Origin: Streptomyces olivoverticillatus
Lineage (GTDB): Bacteria > Actinomycetota > Actinomycetes > Streptomycetales > Streptomycetaceae
Direction of reading: 5' to 3'
Assembly: GCF_014203555.1 (NCBI RefSeq)
Contig: NZ_JACHJH010000001.1
Span: forward strand, 171,973 to 235,972
DNA length: 64,000 nt
Made by a program: the position numbers and the translations under genes. Positions within the stretch are counted from its first letter, which is position 1. Each line of letters begins with the position of its first letter. Below, piece by piece: positions 11,360 to 20,383 of this stretch. The notes beneath the pieces were generated by a model. It made no database searches, was not told the DNA's origin, and was given only the letters and a program-made list of their open reading frames with translations.

Positions 11360-13135
11360 TCACTTGACGACACCCAGCGAGGCGTAGTCGTAGCGGCCGT
11401 TGTAGGAGTCGGCCGTGTAGACGTTGGTCAGCCGGGAGCTGCGCCAGATGATGTTCTTCTCGAAGGTGAAGGGCAGGTAGTAGGCGCCCTCGGTGATCTT
11501 CTTGTTGGCCTCCTGGTAGATCTTCCCCGCCCTGTCCGGGTCCGTCTCCGCGATGCCCTCGTCGAAGAGCTTGTTGATCTCGGGGTCGTTGATCTCGGGG
11601 TAGTTGTTGTTGCCGCTGTCCAGGATGAAGCGGCCGTCCGCGATCGGCTGGAGGAGGCCCTGGCCGCTGGGGAAGTCGGAGCCCCAGCCGAAGATGATGA
11701 TTCCGTAGTTCTTGGCCCTGACGTTCTTGGGAGCGCCGACGATGCCGGTGGACTGGGCGCCGTCGTACTGGTCGATCTGGGCGTCGATGCCGATCTTCTT
11801 CAGGGACGCCTGCAGCGATTCGGCGGTGGCGACCTCCTGCGGCTTGTTGTTGCGCACCGCGATGGTGGTCTTGAAGCCCGTCGGCTTGCCGCAGGCGTTG
11901 AGCTCCTCCTTGGCCTTGGCCTCGTCGGGCTTGCCCTGCCTGAGGTTGAAGGGGTCGTAGCCCGGGTCGAAGCCCTTGATGGCCGGGGGCATCATGCTGG
12001 TGCCGATGTCACCGCCCGCCTCGGGGCCGCCGCGGGCGGTCTGCAGCGAGGTGTGGTCGGCGCCGTAGATGACCGCCTTGCGGCAGTGCTCGTTGTCGAA
12101 GGGCGCGACCGACTTGGGGAACGCCGCGTAGCGGATGAAGCCGGTCTGCGGGTTGTCGACGTTGGCCTTGGCGGACTGCAGCGCCTTCTGGCGGCCCGCC
12201 GAGCCCATGCCGGTGGCGTTCAGGTCGAGGTCGTAGTCGCCGGCAATCAGACGGTTGTCCATGTCGTCGGCGTTGGAGGTGAGCTTGACCGTGATCTTGT
12301 CCGGCAGGGCCTTGCGGATCGAGTCGGAGGACTTGTTCCACTTGTCGTTGCGGGTGAGCTCCAGACCCTTGTTCGGGGTGTAGGAGACCCATTTGTACGG
12401 GCCGTTGGAGAACGGCTTGAGTCCGTACTTCTCCGCCGTGTCCTTGTCCTGGCGCACCGGCCCGGCCGCGGGCATGGCCAGCATCTGCAGGAAGTCGCCG
12501 TTGGGCTTGGGCAGGTGGAAGACGATGGTCTTCTCGTCCGGCGTGTCGATCGCCTTGAGGCCCAGCTTGTCCTTGCTGTCGTCCTTGTACGGGCCCTTGT
12601 ACTCCTTGCCCGGGTCCAGGACCTGCATCAGCCAGGTGGGGCCGCCGGAGATCTTGTCCTGGGCCCAGGTGCGCTCGATGCCGTACTTGATCTGCTGGGT
12701 GGTGACCGGCTGGCCGTCCTCCCACGTCAGGCCTTCGCGCAGCTTGAAGGTGTAGGTCTTCTTGTCGGCCGAGATCTGGCCGGTGTCGGTGGCCATGTCC
12801 GCCACGACCGTGGAGCTGTCCGGGCCCGGTGCGGGCTTGGGGGTGACGAGCGTACGGGTGTAGTAGCGGGCGAAGTCCCACATGAAGCCGTAGTAACCGC
12901 GCTGTGGGTCCCACGAGTCGGCGTCCTGGGTGCCGATGAACTTCAGCTCGCCGCCCGTCTTGTCGGAGGCGCTCGCCACCTTGCCCACGGCCGCGTTGAA
13001 GCCGGCCGCCTTGCCGCTGCCCTTACTGTCCTTGCTGCCGCCACCGCCACCGCAGGCGGTGGTGGACACCAGCGCCGCGACCACGAGGGCCGCCCCGGCG
13101 GCCAGTCTGCGCCTCGAAGTTCCTTGGGTTGTCAA
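11360..13135 (-). CDS. Peptide ABC importer substrate-binding lipoprotein (SBP_bac_5)
   Basis: Encodes 591 residues. No ATG is available at the right place; a TTG at 13135 preceded by GGAGG ten bases upstream gives LTTQGTSRRRLAAG, a hydrophobic core and the lipobox TTACGGGG, so it is a membrane-anchored lipoprotein. A Gly/Ser/Lys linker leads to the SBP family 5 domain (GGELKFIGTQDADSWDP and later KYGIERTW). It binds oligopeptides or similar ligands and delivers them to the adjacent permeases. The order permease-binding protein-permease-ATPase-ATPase is slightly unusual but complete. Confidence 0.93.
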   Translation of the reverse strand: MTTQGTSRRRLAAGAALVVAALVSTTACGGGGGSKDSKGSGKAAGFNAAVGKVASASDKTGGELKFIGTQDADSWDPQRGYYGFMWDFARYYTRTLVTPKPAPGPDSSTVVADMATDTGQISADKKTYTFKLREGLTWEDGQPVTTQQIKYGIERTWAQDKISGGPTWLMQVLDPGKEYKGPYKDDSKDKLGLKAIDTPDEKTIVFHLPKPNGDFLQMLAMPAAGPVRQDKDTAEKYGLKPFSNGPYKWVSYTPNKGLELTRNDKWNKSSDSIRKALPDKITVKLTSNADDMDNRLIAGDYDLDLNATGMGSAGRQKALQSAKANVDNPQTGFIRYAAFPKSVAPFDNEHCRKAVIYGADHTSLQTARGGPEAGGDIGTSMMPPAIKGFDPGYDPFNLRQGKPDEAKAKEELNACGKPTGFKTTIAVRNNKPQEVATAESLQASLKKIGIDAQIDQYDGAQSTGIVGAPKNVRAKNYGIIIFGWGSDFPSGQGLLQPIADGRFILDSGNNNYPEINDPEINKLFDEGIAETDPDRAGKIYQEANKKITEGAYYLPFTFEKNIIWRSSRLTNVYTADSYNGRYDYASLGVVK

Positions 13136-13253
13136 GATGTCGCGACCTCCGTGATCGTCGCCGCCCGGGGACGGGCCGGCGGTGCGGGAAAACGGCCTCC
13201 TGACGGATCGACAGGGGCGGTGGAAGGAGCGGAAGAGGGCTGCGGCCCGGGAC

Positions 13254-14252
13254 TCAGCGAGAGCCCTTGGGATCCAGCGCGTCCCGTACGCCGTCGCCGA
13301 AGAGGTTGAACGCCAGCACGGTGACGAAGATGGCGAGGCCCGGGATGACCATGAACGTCGGGTCGGACTCGTAGGTCGTGACGGCCTTGGAGAGCATCTG
13401 CCCCCAGGAGGAGGTCGGCGGCTTGACGCCCGCACCGAGGAAGCTCAGCGCGGCCTCGGTGAGCACATTGGTGGGGATCATCAGCGTGGCGTACACGGTG
13501 ATCGGCGCCACCAGGTTGGGCAGCAGCTCGCGGAAGAGGATGTATGTGCGCCCTGCGCCCAGACTGCGCGCCGCTTCGACGTACTCGCGCTCCCTGAGCG
13601 AGAGCGTCTGCCCGCGCACGATGCGCCCCACGTACGGCCAGCCGAAGAAGCCGATCACCGCGATCAGCACGGCCATGCGCACGCCCGAACCGGACAGTCC
13701 CCACAGCGAATTGGGCACCACGGAGACCAGGGCGATGATGAACAGCAGCTGCGGGAAGGCCAGCAGCAGGTCCATGATCCGGCTGATGACCGCGTCGACC
13801 CAGCCGCCGAAGTAGCCCGCGACGATCCCGACGACGGTGCCGATCAGCACGGCCACGACGGCCGACAGGAAGGCGACCAGCAGCGAGACCCGGGCGCCGT
13901 AGACGACGCGGCTGAAAACGTCGCGGCCGTTGACCGGCTCGACGCCGAAGAGGAAGTCCGAATTCATGCCGCCCCAGGACCCCTTGGGGGTGCCGAAGAG
14001 GGCGTCGATCTGATCCTCGTGGTAGTCGTTCGGCGGGTGGCCGAGCAGGCTCACGATGAGCGGCGCGAAGATCGCGACGAGGATCAGCAGCAGGACGACG
14101 ACGCCACCGGCGAGCGCCACCTTGTCGCGTTTGAGCCGTATCCAGGCAATGCGCCAGGGGGAACGCCCTTCGATGGCCTTCGCCGGGACGCCGGCGGCGA
14201 CATCGACGGCTGCGGTCTCGGCCGCGCCCGTGTCGTGCAATGGAGCCGTCAT
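13254..14252 (-). CDS. Peptide ABC importer permease (DppC/OppC-like)
   Basis: Encodes 332 residues from an ATG preceded by AGAGGGG. After a 40-residue cytoplasmic N-terminus come six membrane segments, the first AGGVVVLLLILVAIFAPL. The EAA loop is EYVEAARSLGAGRTYILFRELLPN, cut here to its key part ARSLGAGR. OppC-type N-terminal domain and BPD_transp_1 domain are both evident. It is the first gene of the importer operon; the binding protein gene starts 118 bases downstream. Confidence 0.93.
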   Translation of the reverse strand: MTAPLHDTGAAETAAVDVAAGVPAKAIEGRSPWRIAWIRLKRDKVALAGGVVVLLLILVAIFAPLIVSLLGHPPNDYHEDQIDALFGTPKGSWGGMNSDFLFGVEPVNGRDVFSRVVYGARVSLLVAFLSAVVAVLIGTVVGIVAGYFGGWVDAVISRIMDLLLAFPQLLFIIALVSVVPNSLWGLSGSGVRMAVLIAVIGFFGWPYVGRIVRGQTLSLREREYVEAARSLGAGRTYILFRELLPNLVAPITVYATLMIPTNVLTEAALSFLGAGVKPPTSSWGQMLSKAVTTYESDPTFMVIPGLAIFVTVLAFNLFGDGVRDALDPKGSR

Positions 14253-14573
14253 CGTCTGCTGGACCCCTCTCGGCCGGCTGACCGGCCCAACGCCCAACCG
14301 CGTTCAACGCGACTGGTTCACATCACTGGTGCGCATAGTGCGAGTGGTGCGGTAGTGCGTGTGGAGCGGGACGTGCACGCCGAGCAGGCCGTACGCCGGA
14401 GCAGGCCGTACGCAGGACCAAGTCCTTGCTGCGGGAGTCTTCAACGCTCCCGCGATCACCCGCCAGCCCCCACCCGCAATGTATGCGCAACCGTGATGTA
14501 CGCAGAGAGGTTCCGTTATACGGACAGTTGTGATCCGTTACCGGAGCGGCAACTCACAGGATCATGTGACGAG
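14253..14573. other. Non-coding region upstream of the peptide-importer operon
   Basis: About 320 bases separate the importer operon from the SseB-like gene behind it. It must hold the importer promoter. The only structure I can point to is the tandem repeat at 14382-14413; no coding frame with a believable start was found. Confidence 0.7.
14382..14413. repeat. Tandem 15-bp direct repeat, possible operator
   Basis: The 15-mer gagcaggccgtacgc occurs at 14382-14396 and again at 14399-14413, giving a 17-base period. It lies about 130 bases upstream of the importer operon start codon. Two direct half-sites at this spacing could bind a regulator, but no family is indicated by the sequence. Confidence 0.5.
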
Positions 14574-15443
14574 TTAGTAGGCCCCGGCCTGCCAGCCCTG
14601 TTGCGGCGGGTAGCCGTAGCCCGCGGCCGGGGCGGGCGAGGTGCCGTAGGCGTCGCGGTCGAAGAAGGGCCTGGCGTTGGCCCGCATCCACATCGCGACC
14701 GGGTCGTAGTCGTCGGACATCGACACCGTCGACACCGGCAGCCCCTCCGGCACCACGCCGACCGACTGCTGCATCATCAAGCGCACCGATTCCACGGCGA
14801 CTTGGGACGTGTCGTACAGATCCAGACCGATCGCCAGATAGGGCGTGCCCACCGCGGGCTGCACCCAGGCCCGGCGCAGCGCCCGGACGACCGGGGTGCG
14901 GTGGGCGTTCTGCCCGAGGAGGGCGTAGAACTGCGGAATCTCCACGGCCGGTTCGCTCAGCTGCAGCGGTCCGGCGGGCAGCCGGTCCAGGCCCGCGGTG
15001 ATCCGGCGCAGGTCGAGCCAGGGGATGCCGACGCCGCCGCCGGGTGCGTGCGGGTTGAGCCACAGGCCCCAGCGGTCGGGGTAGAGGGAGGCCGCGACGG
15101 CCCGGCCGGTGACCACCTCGTGGGCCCGGTTCCAGCCGCTGGCGGCGAGCTCCTGGGCGGAGGTCACACAGGGGGCGTAGCCCAGGCCGTCAATTTCCAT
15201 GTTCCCGTACTGGGCGTCGGGCGAGCCGGGCTGTCCGTGCCACAGCAGCATCCAGACCCGGCCCTCGGCGACCGCGTGCAGCAGCGCCTCATAGGTGTCG
15301 TACCGGCCGGGCGCCACTTGGCGCAGCACCTGCTCCACGCCGCTCTCCGCGCCCGCGCTCACCTGGTCCGCCTCTTCTCTCGACCGTCTTTGCACCGCAC
15401 TCGCCAACGCACCCGGGCGCATCGCGGCTCCCGGTGCGGTCAT
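14574..15443 (-). CDS. SseB-family protein (enhanced serine sensitivity), type with C-terminal domain
   Basis: Encodes 289 residues. The N-terminal half has the SseB fold (YEALLHAVAEGRVWMLLWHG, and LYPDRWGLWLNPHAPGG), the C-terminal half the SseB_C-like domain (YLAIGLDLYDTS, and MWMRANARPFFDRDAYG). The Tyr/Gly/Gln-rich tail is low complexity. SseB was named in E. coli for altered serine sensitivity; biochemical function is unknown. It stands 50 bases downstream of a paralogue and beside glycine/serine genes, which may be meaningful given the name but is not proof. Confidence 0.75.
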   Translation of the reverse strand: MTAPGAAMRPGALASAVQRRSREEADQVSAGAESGVEQVLRQVAPGRYDTYEALLHAVAEGRVWMLLWHGQPGSPDAQYGNMEIDGLGYAPCVTSAQELAASGWNRAHEVVTGRAVAASLYPDRWGLWLNPHAPGGGVGIPWLDLRRITAGLDRLPAGPLQLSEPAVEIPQFYALLGQNAHRTPVVRALRRAWVQPAVGTPYLAIGLDLYDTSQVAVESVRLMMQQSVGVVPEGLPVSTVSMSDDYDPVAMWMRANARPFFDRDAYGTSPAPAAGYGYPPQQGWQAGAY

Positions 15444-15493
15444 CCAACCAGCTTACGAGAGCGCGGCCGCGGCCACGGGGGCTGTCGCGGCTG

Positions 15494-16273
15494 TCACAGG
15501 TCACGGTCGTAGAACGGGCGGACGCGCTCGCGGATCCAGTCGCCCACCGGGTCCTGTGCGACGTCGAGGAGGACCAGCTGGACGGGCCAGGGCACGGGCG
15601 CTTCGCCGAGCGCGCGGCCGAGGGCGTCCAGGGCGGCGGTGCGGCTGGGCGGGTCGGGCAGGTCGAGCTCGACGCCGATGAAGAGCGCCGGGTCCGCGCC
15701 CTCGACGCTGGCGAGCGCCCGGCGGGCCGAACGCACGCCGCTCGCGCCCGCGAACGCGAGGCCGGCGGCGGCCAGGAAGGCGGTGGGCTCGTCCTGCCAG
15801 TCGGGCTCGAAGAGCCGCACCCGGCCGCCGGAGGCCTCGCCGTCGAGCGCGGTGCGCCCCATGCGGCAGAGCGCGGCCACGGCGGGCGGCGGCAGGGGGA
15901 CGGTGACCGTGCCCTCGGGGTTGACGGCGATGCCGACCTGCGGGGGCAGTCCGCGGGCGAACTCGACGGCGGGCGCCACGGCGAAGGACATCGCATCGCC
16001 CATGACGCGCAGGAACTGCTCCTGGGAGCTGAACACCGGGACGTAGGCCGCGCCGCCGAGCTCCACGGTGGGCAGGTCGAGGTCGGCGCTGTCGGTGCCG
16101 CCGCCCTTGGGCAGCGGGATCCAGACGTGGCTGCGGCCGAGCGCCTCGACGATGCGCGGCCCCGCGTCCGGCACGCCCAGGGAGGCGGCGAGCACCTCTT
16201 CGAGGGCATTGGCGGGCCAGCCCGTGGCTCCGCCCTGCTCCGGGGTCCAGCCGTACTGTTCGGGGATGCTCAT
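15494..16273 (-). CDS. SseB-family protein, paralogue of the downstream gene
   Basis: Encodes 259 residues from MSIPEQYGWTPEQ. It shares the two-domain plan of the downstream gene: an SseB core (IWIPLPKG-like stretch HVWIPLPKGGG, then VGIAVNPEGTVTVPLP) and a closing WIRERVRPFYDRDL that matches WMRANARPFFDRD of the neighbour. The two are probably an old tandem duplication now strongly diverged. The ATG at 16273 is preferred over an upstream frame extension that adds arginine-rich sequence. Function unknown; cytoplasmic by absence of a signal peptide. Confidence 0.75.
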   Translation of the reverse strand: MSIPEQYGWTPEQGGATGWPANALEEVLAASLGVPDAGPRIVEALGRSHVWIPLPKGGGTDSADLDLPTVELGGAAYVPVFSSQEQFLRVMGDAMSFAVAPAVEFARGLPPQVGIAVNPEGTVTVPLPPPAVAALCRMGRTALDGEASGGRVRLFEPDWQDEPTAFLAAAGLAFAGASGVRSARRALASVEGADPALFIGVELDLPDPPSRTAALDALGRALGEAPVPWPVQLVLLDVAQDPVGDWIRERVRPFYDRDL

Positions 16274-16451
16274 GTCGTCCAACCACCGTCTCGTCAACAC
16301 CGCACCCGCACCTTACTGAAGTTTTCCTTGCGATGACGGTTCGGGAGACCTCGCCGGCCCGCAGTCCCGGCCGGGGGTCCGGGGGTTGTTCCCCGGGAAG
16401 ATGCGGCACGGCTGCGGGCCCCTCCGGGCGGCGCGGGAGCCGAGGCATGGG

Positions 16452-17099
16452 TCACCCGAAGTCGATCAAGCGCAGCGCATCGGCGCCGCGGCGGTCCAGG
16501 ACGGCCACCGAGGCCGTGCCGTCGGGCAGCTGTCCATTCGTCACCCCGTCCACCAGGCGGGCCATCGCCCGCCGGTGCCGCCGGAAGGCGCGCGGGGAGA
16601 CCTCGCGCCCGCGCGAGCGCTGCCCGGCGCGGGCGAGGTCCGGGCCGACGGCGAGCAGCAGCATGTGTGCCTCCGCGCCGCGGCGGCGCGCGTCGCGGGC
16701 GAGCCAGCGGCGCACCCACGCGCGCTGGCCGCAGTCGTGGACGACGACGCCGGCGTCCGAGCGCAGGGCGCGGCGCAGCGCGGCGTAGTGGGCGAGGCGC
16801 ACGAGCGGGCGGTAGACGGCGTACGGCAACCAGGGGGGCGTGCGGCGCTCGATGCGCTCCCGGGCGTCCTGGGAGTCGACGCAGTGGACGACCCGGCCGC
16901 GGGCGTCCAGGGCCGCGACCGTGCGCCGGATGAGTGTGGACTTGCCGCTGCCGGGCAGTCCGGAGACGACGAGCAGATCGCCGGGCGGGTAGACCAGCGT
17001 GGCCGGTATGCGCCCGCCGCGCAGATCGAGCACTCCGACGGGCGCCGCGGGCGGTGCCGCGCCCTCCCCCTTGACGCCCGCGTATACGTCCGTACGCAC
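16452..17099 (-). CDS. P-loop ATPase/kinase-like protein, unknown role
   Basis: Encodes 215 residues from GTG. A clear Walker A (VVSGLPGSGKSTLIRR) near residue 45 and a candidate Walker B (AGVVVHDCGQ) place it among small AAA_33/zeta-toxin/adenylate-kinase-like P-loop proteins. The C-terminal half is arginine-rich with helix pattern. No toxin-antitoxin partner is adjacent. It is divergent from the glycine-cleavage operon, about 165 bases before the riboswitch. Confidence 0.7.
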   Translation of the reverse strand: MRTDVYAGVKGEGAAPPAAPVGVLDLRGGRIPATLVYPPGDLLVVSGLPGSGKSTLIRRTVAALDARGRVVHCVDSQDARERIERRTPPWLPYAVYRPLVRLAHYAALRRALRSDAGVVVHDCGQRAWVRRWLARDARRRGAEAHMLLLAVGPDLARAGQRSRGREVSPRAFRRHRRAMARLVDGVTNGQLPDGTASVAVLDRRGADALRLIDFG

Positions 17100-17263
17100 C
17101 GTGATCGCCGTCCCTCCCCCGTCCGTTCACTGCCCCTACCCACGGAATGTAAAAGAAAGGTAATCGAATTCACGGGCCTCCTGGCAGTCCGTCGTACGCC
17201 CGTACGTGCAATGATGTGCGCGCCAAGCACGCATCCAACTGCATACCGGCCGCTCGAATCCGC

Positions 17264-17466
17264 GCGGGAGAGTCCCAGCATGCCGTCCCGCTGGGCGCCG
17301 AAGGAGCAAGTTCCTCCCTTGAATCTCTCAGGCCCCGTACCGCGCGGGTGAGGCAGATCTGAAAAGCGGGCCGCCGTGTGCGGTCCCACCCAAGGTGCAA
17401 GCCGTGACGCCCGTGACAGGCGAGGGCTCTCGGTGAACCTCTCAGGTTCCGATGACAGATGGGGAG
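17264..17466 (+). ncRNA. Tandem glycine riboswitch controlling gcvT-gcvH-glyA
   Basis: Two glycine aptamers in tandem lie in the gcvT leader. The first, about 17264-17360, shows gggagag, the conserved gcgccgaaggagcaa, gaatctctcaggcccc and gaggcagatctga. The second, about 17367-17466, shows cccaaggtgcaagccg, cgagggctctcgg and cctctcaggttcc followed by gatgacagatgggga. These are the conserved core pieces of both halves. In this family glycine binding switches on the cleavage system. About 60 bases separate the second aptamer from the gcvT ATG, leaving room for a translation or termination switch. Confidence 0.93.
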
Positions 17467-17525
17467 GCCGTGTCCCCCCGTGTCCTCCTCCGCGAGCCAC
17501 GCGATTCATGCCCGGGAGCCTGACC

Positions 17526-18641
17526 ATGACCGAAGCCCCCCGCCGTACGGCCCTCGACGCGCTGCACCGCGCGCTGGGCGCCACCATGACCGACTTCGCG
17601 GGCTGGGACATGCCGCTGCGCTATGGGAGCGAGCGCGACGAGCACGTCGCCGTGCGGACCCGCGCCGGCCTCTTCGACCTGTCGCACATGGGCGAGATCA
17701 CCCTCACCGGCCCGCAGGCCGGCCGGGCGCTCGACCACGCCCTCGTCGGCAACCTCTCCGCGCTGGCGGTCGGCCGCGCCCGCTACACCATGATCTGCAA
17801 CGCCGAGGGCGGCATCCTGGACGACCTGATCGTCTACCGCCTGGCCGACCAGGAGTTCATGGTCGTCGCCAACGCCTCCAACGCCCAGGTGGTGCTGGAC
17901 GCCCTCACCGAGCGGGCGGCCGGCTTCGAGACGGACGTCCGCGACGACCGCGAGAACTACGCGCTCATCGCCGTCCAGGGCCCCGCCTCCCCCGGCATCC
18001 TCAAGTCCGTCACCGACGCCGACCTGGACGGCCTCAAGTACTACGCGGGGCTGCCCGGCACCGTCGCAGGCGTCTCCGCGCTCATCGCCCGCACGGGTTA
18101 CACCGGCGAGGACGGCTTCGAGCTGTTCGTCGCGCCCGGCGACGCGGAGAAGCTCTGGCAGGCACTGACCGAGGCGGGCGCCGAGGCCGGGCTCGTGCCG
18201 TGCGGGCTCTCCTGCCGCGACACGCTGCGCCTGGAGGCGGGCATGCCGCTGTACGGGCACGAGCTGACCACCGCCACCACGCCGTTCGACGCGGGGCTGG
18301 GCCGGGTCGTGAAGTTCGACAAGGAGGGCGACTTCGTGGGCCGGGCGGCGCTGCAGGCCGCTGCCGAGCGGGCCGCGAGCGCGCCGCCGCGCAAGCTGGT
18401 CGGGCTGATCGCCCAGGGCCGCCGGGTGCCGCGGGCCGGATTCGCGGTCACCGCCGGGGGCGAGGTCGTCGGCGAGGTCACCTCGGGCGCTCCCTCCCCC
18501 ACCCTCGGCAAGCCGATTGCGATCGCCTACGTCGACGCGGCACACGCCGCGCCGGGGACGGAAGGGGTATGCGTGGACATTCGCGGCACTCATGAGCCGT
18601 ACGAGGTCGTCGCCCTGCCGTTCTACAAGCGCGAGCGCTGA
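17526..18641 (+). CDS. gcvT: Glycine cleavage system T-protein (aminomethyltransferase)
   Basis: Encodes 371 residues. It takes the aminomethyl group from lipoylated GcvH, releases ammonia and makes 5,10-methylene-THF. Family marks include [29 protein letters not shown] and the folate-site stretch [13 protein letters not shown]. The ATG at 17526 has GGGAGCC just upstream; an in-frame ATG six codons earlier would bury that site. Located right after the glycine riboswitch and before gcvH. The gcvP gene is not in this window. Confidence 0.97.
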   Translation: MTEAPRRTALDALHRALGATMTDFAGWDMPLRYGSERDEHVAVRTRAGLFDLSHMGEITLTGPQAGRALDHALVGNLSALAVGRARYTMICNAEGGILDDLIVYRLADQEFMVVANASNAQVVLDALTERAAGFETDVRDDRENYALIAVQGPASPGILKSVTDADLDGLKYYAGLPGTVAGVSALIARTGYTGEDGFELFVAPGDAEKLWQALTEAGAEAGLVPCGLSCRDTLRLEAGMPLYGHELTTATTPFDAGLGRVVKFDKEGDFVGRAALQAAAERAASAPPRKLVGLIAQGRRVPRAGFAVTAGGEVVGEVTSGAPSPTLGKPIAIAYVDAAHAAPGTEGVCVDIRGTHEPYEVVALPFYKRER

Positions 18642-18708
18642 TCACCCCTCATCTCACCCGTCAAGACCCGTTGCACTAGCACCACCGCGCGTACAGGAGA
18701 ATCTAGCC

Positions 18709-19089
18709 ATGAGCAACCCCCAGCAGCTGCGCTTCAGCAAGGAGCACGAGTGGCTGTCGGCCGCCGACGAGAACGGTGTGGCGACGGTCGGGATCACCGA
18801 GTTCGCCGCGAACTCCCTCGGTGACGTGGTCTACGCCCAGCTCCCCGCGGTCGGCGACACCGTCACCGCGGGCGAGTCCTGTGGCGAGCTGGAGTCGACC
18901 AAGTCGGTCAGCGACCTCTTCGCCCCGGTGACGGGCGAGGTCGTCGAGGCCAACCAGGACGTCGTGGACGACCCCGCGCTGGTGAACACCGCCCCCTTCG
19001 AGGGCGGCTGGCTGTTCAAGGTGAAGATCACGGACGAGCCGGACGACCTGCTGTCGGCCGACGACTACACGGCCTTCACCGCAGGCTGA
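18709..19089 (+). CDS. gcvH: Glycine cleavage system H-protein
   Basis: Encodes 126 residues. The lipoyl-attachment Lys is residue 65 in [12 protein letters not shown], inside the conserved lipoyl hammerhead fold. It shuttles the methylamine group between P-, T- and L-proteins. AGGAGA stands upstream of the ATG. It is 67 bases after gcvT and 34 before glyA, in the riboswitch-controlled operon. Confidence 0.97.
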   Translation: MSNPQQLRFSKEHEWLSAADENGVATVGITEFAANSLGDVVYAQLPAVGDTVTAGESCGELESTKSVSDLFAPVTGEVVEANQDVVDDPALVNTAPFEGGWLFKVKITDEPDDLLSADDYTAFTAG

Positions 19090-19123
19090 CCCCGCCCCTC
19101 CCCAGGAAGTCCAGGAAGAACTC

Positions 19124-20383
19124 ATGTCTTTGCTGAACAGCCCCCTCCATGAGCTCGACCCCGACGTCGCCGCCGCAGTCGACGCCGAACTCCACCGCCA
19201 GCAGTCCACCCTCGAGATGATCGCCTCGGAGAACTTCGCTCCGGTCGCGGTCATGGAGGCCCAGGGCTCGGTCCTCACCAACAAGTACGCCGAGGGCTAC
19301 CCGGGCCGCCGCTACTACGGCGGCTGCGAGCACGTCGACGTCGTCGAGCAGATCGCGATCGACCGGATCAAGGCGCTCTTCGGTGCCGAGCACGCCAACG
19401 TCCAGCCGCACTCCGGCGCGCAGGCCAACGCGGCCGCGATGTTCGCGCTGCTCAACCCCGGCGACACCATCCTGGGTCTGAACCTCGCCCACGGCGGGCA
19501 CCTGACCCACGGCATGAAGATCAACTTCTCCGGCAAGCTCTACAACGTGGTCGCCTACCACGTCGACGAGAAGACCAACCTGGTCGACATGGAGGAGGTC
19601 GAGCGCCTCGCCAAGGAGCACCGGCCGAAGCTGATCGTCGCCGGCTGGTCCGCCTACCCGCGGCAGCTGGACTTCGCGGCCTTCCGCCGGATCGCCGACG
19701 AGGTCGGCGCATACCTGATGGTCGACATGGCCCACTTCGCGGGCCTCGTCGCCGCCGGGCTGCACCCCTCGCCGGTGCCGTACGCGCACGTCGTCACCAC
19801 CACCACGCACAAGACGCTGGGCGGTCCGCGCGGTGGTGTGATCCTCTCGACGGCCGAGCTGGCCAAGAAGATCAACTCGGCGGTCTTCCCCGGGCAGCAG
19901 GGCGGCCCGCTGGAGCACGTCATCGCGGCCAAGGCGGTCTCCTTCAAGGTCGCCGCGAGCGAGGAGTTCAAGGAGCGCCAGCAGCGCACCCTCGAGGGCG
20001 CGAAGATCCTCGCCGAGCGTCTGGTGCAGCCGGACGTGACCGAGGCCGGCGTCTCCGTCCTGTCCGGCGGCACGGACGTGCACCTGGTCCTGGTGGACCT
20101 GCGCAACTCCGAGCTGGACGGCCAGCAGGCCGAGGACCGCCTCCACGAGGTGGGCATCACGGTCAACCGCAACGCGATCCCGAACGACCCGCGGCCCCCG
20201 ATGGTCACCTCGGGCCTGCGGATCGGCACGCCGGCGCTGGCCACGCGCGGCTTCCAGGCGGAGGACTTCCGCGAGGTCGCGGACATCATCGCCGAGGCGC
20301 TGAAGCCGTCCTACGACGTGGAGTCGCTCCGCGCCCGGGTCACGGCCCTGGCGGAGAAGTTCCCGCTGTACCCCTCGCTGTAA
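19124..20383 (+). CDS. glyA: Serine hydroxymethyltransferase
   Basis: Encodes 419 residues, full length. PLP enzyme interconverting serine and glycine with THF. The N-terminal active-site region [10 protein letters not shown] and [12 protein letters not shown], and the PLP-binding Lys in [15 protein letters not shown], are intact. Preceded by AGGAAG. As the last gene of the riboswitch operon it couples glycine cleavage to serine formation. A strong hairpin follows the stop codon; the aspartate-kinase-like gene on the other strand overlaps the last 44 bases of glyA. Confidence 0.97.
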   Translation: MSLLNSPLHELDPDVAAAVDAELHRQQSTLEMIASENFAPVAVMEAQGSVLTNKYAEGYPGRRYYGGCEHVDVVEQIAIDRIKALFGAEHANVQPHSGAQANAAAMFALLNPGDTILGLNLAHGGHLTHGMKINFSGKLYNVVAYHVDEKTNLVDMEEVERLAKEHRPKLIVAGWSAYPRQLDFAAFRRIADEVGAYLMVDMAHFAGLVAAGLHPSPVPYAHVVTTTTHKTLGGPRGGVILSTAELAKKINSAVFPGQQGGPLEHVIAAKAVSFKVAASEEFKERQQRTLEGAKILAERLVQPDVTEAGVSVLSGGTDVHLVLVDLRNSELDGQQAEDRLHEVGITVNRNAIPNDPRPPMVTSGLRIGTPALATRGFQAEDFREVADIIAEALKPSYDVESLRARVTALAEKFPLYPSL

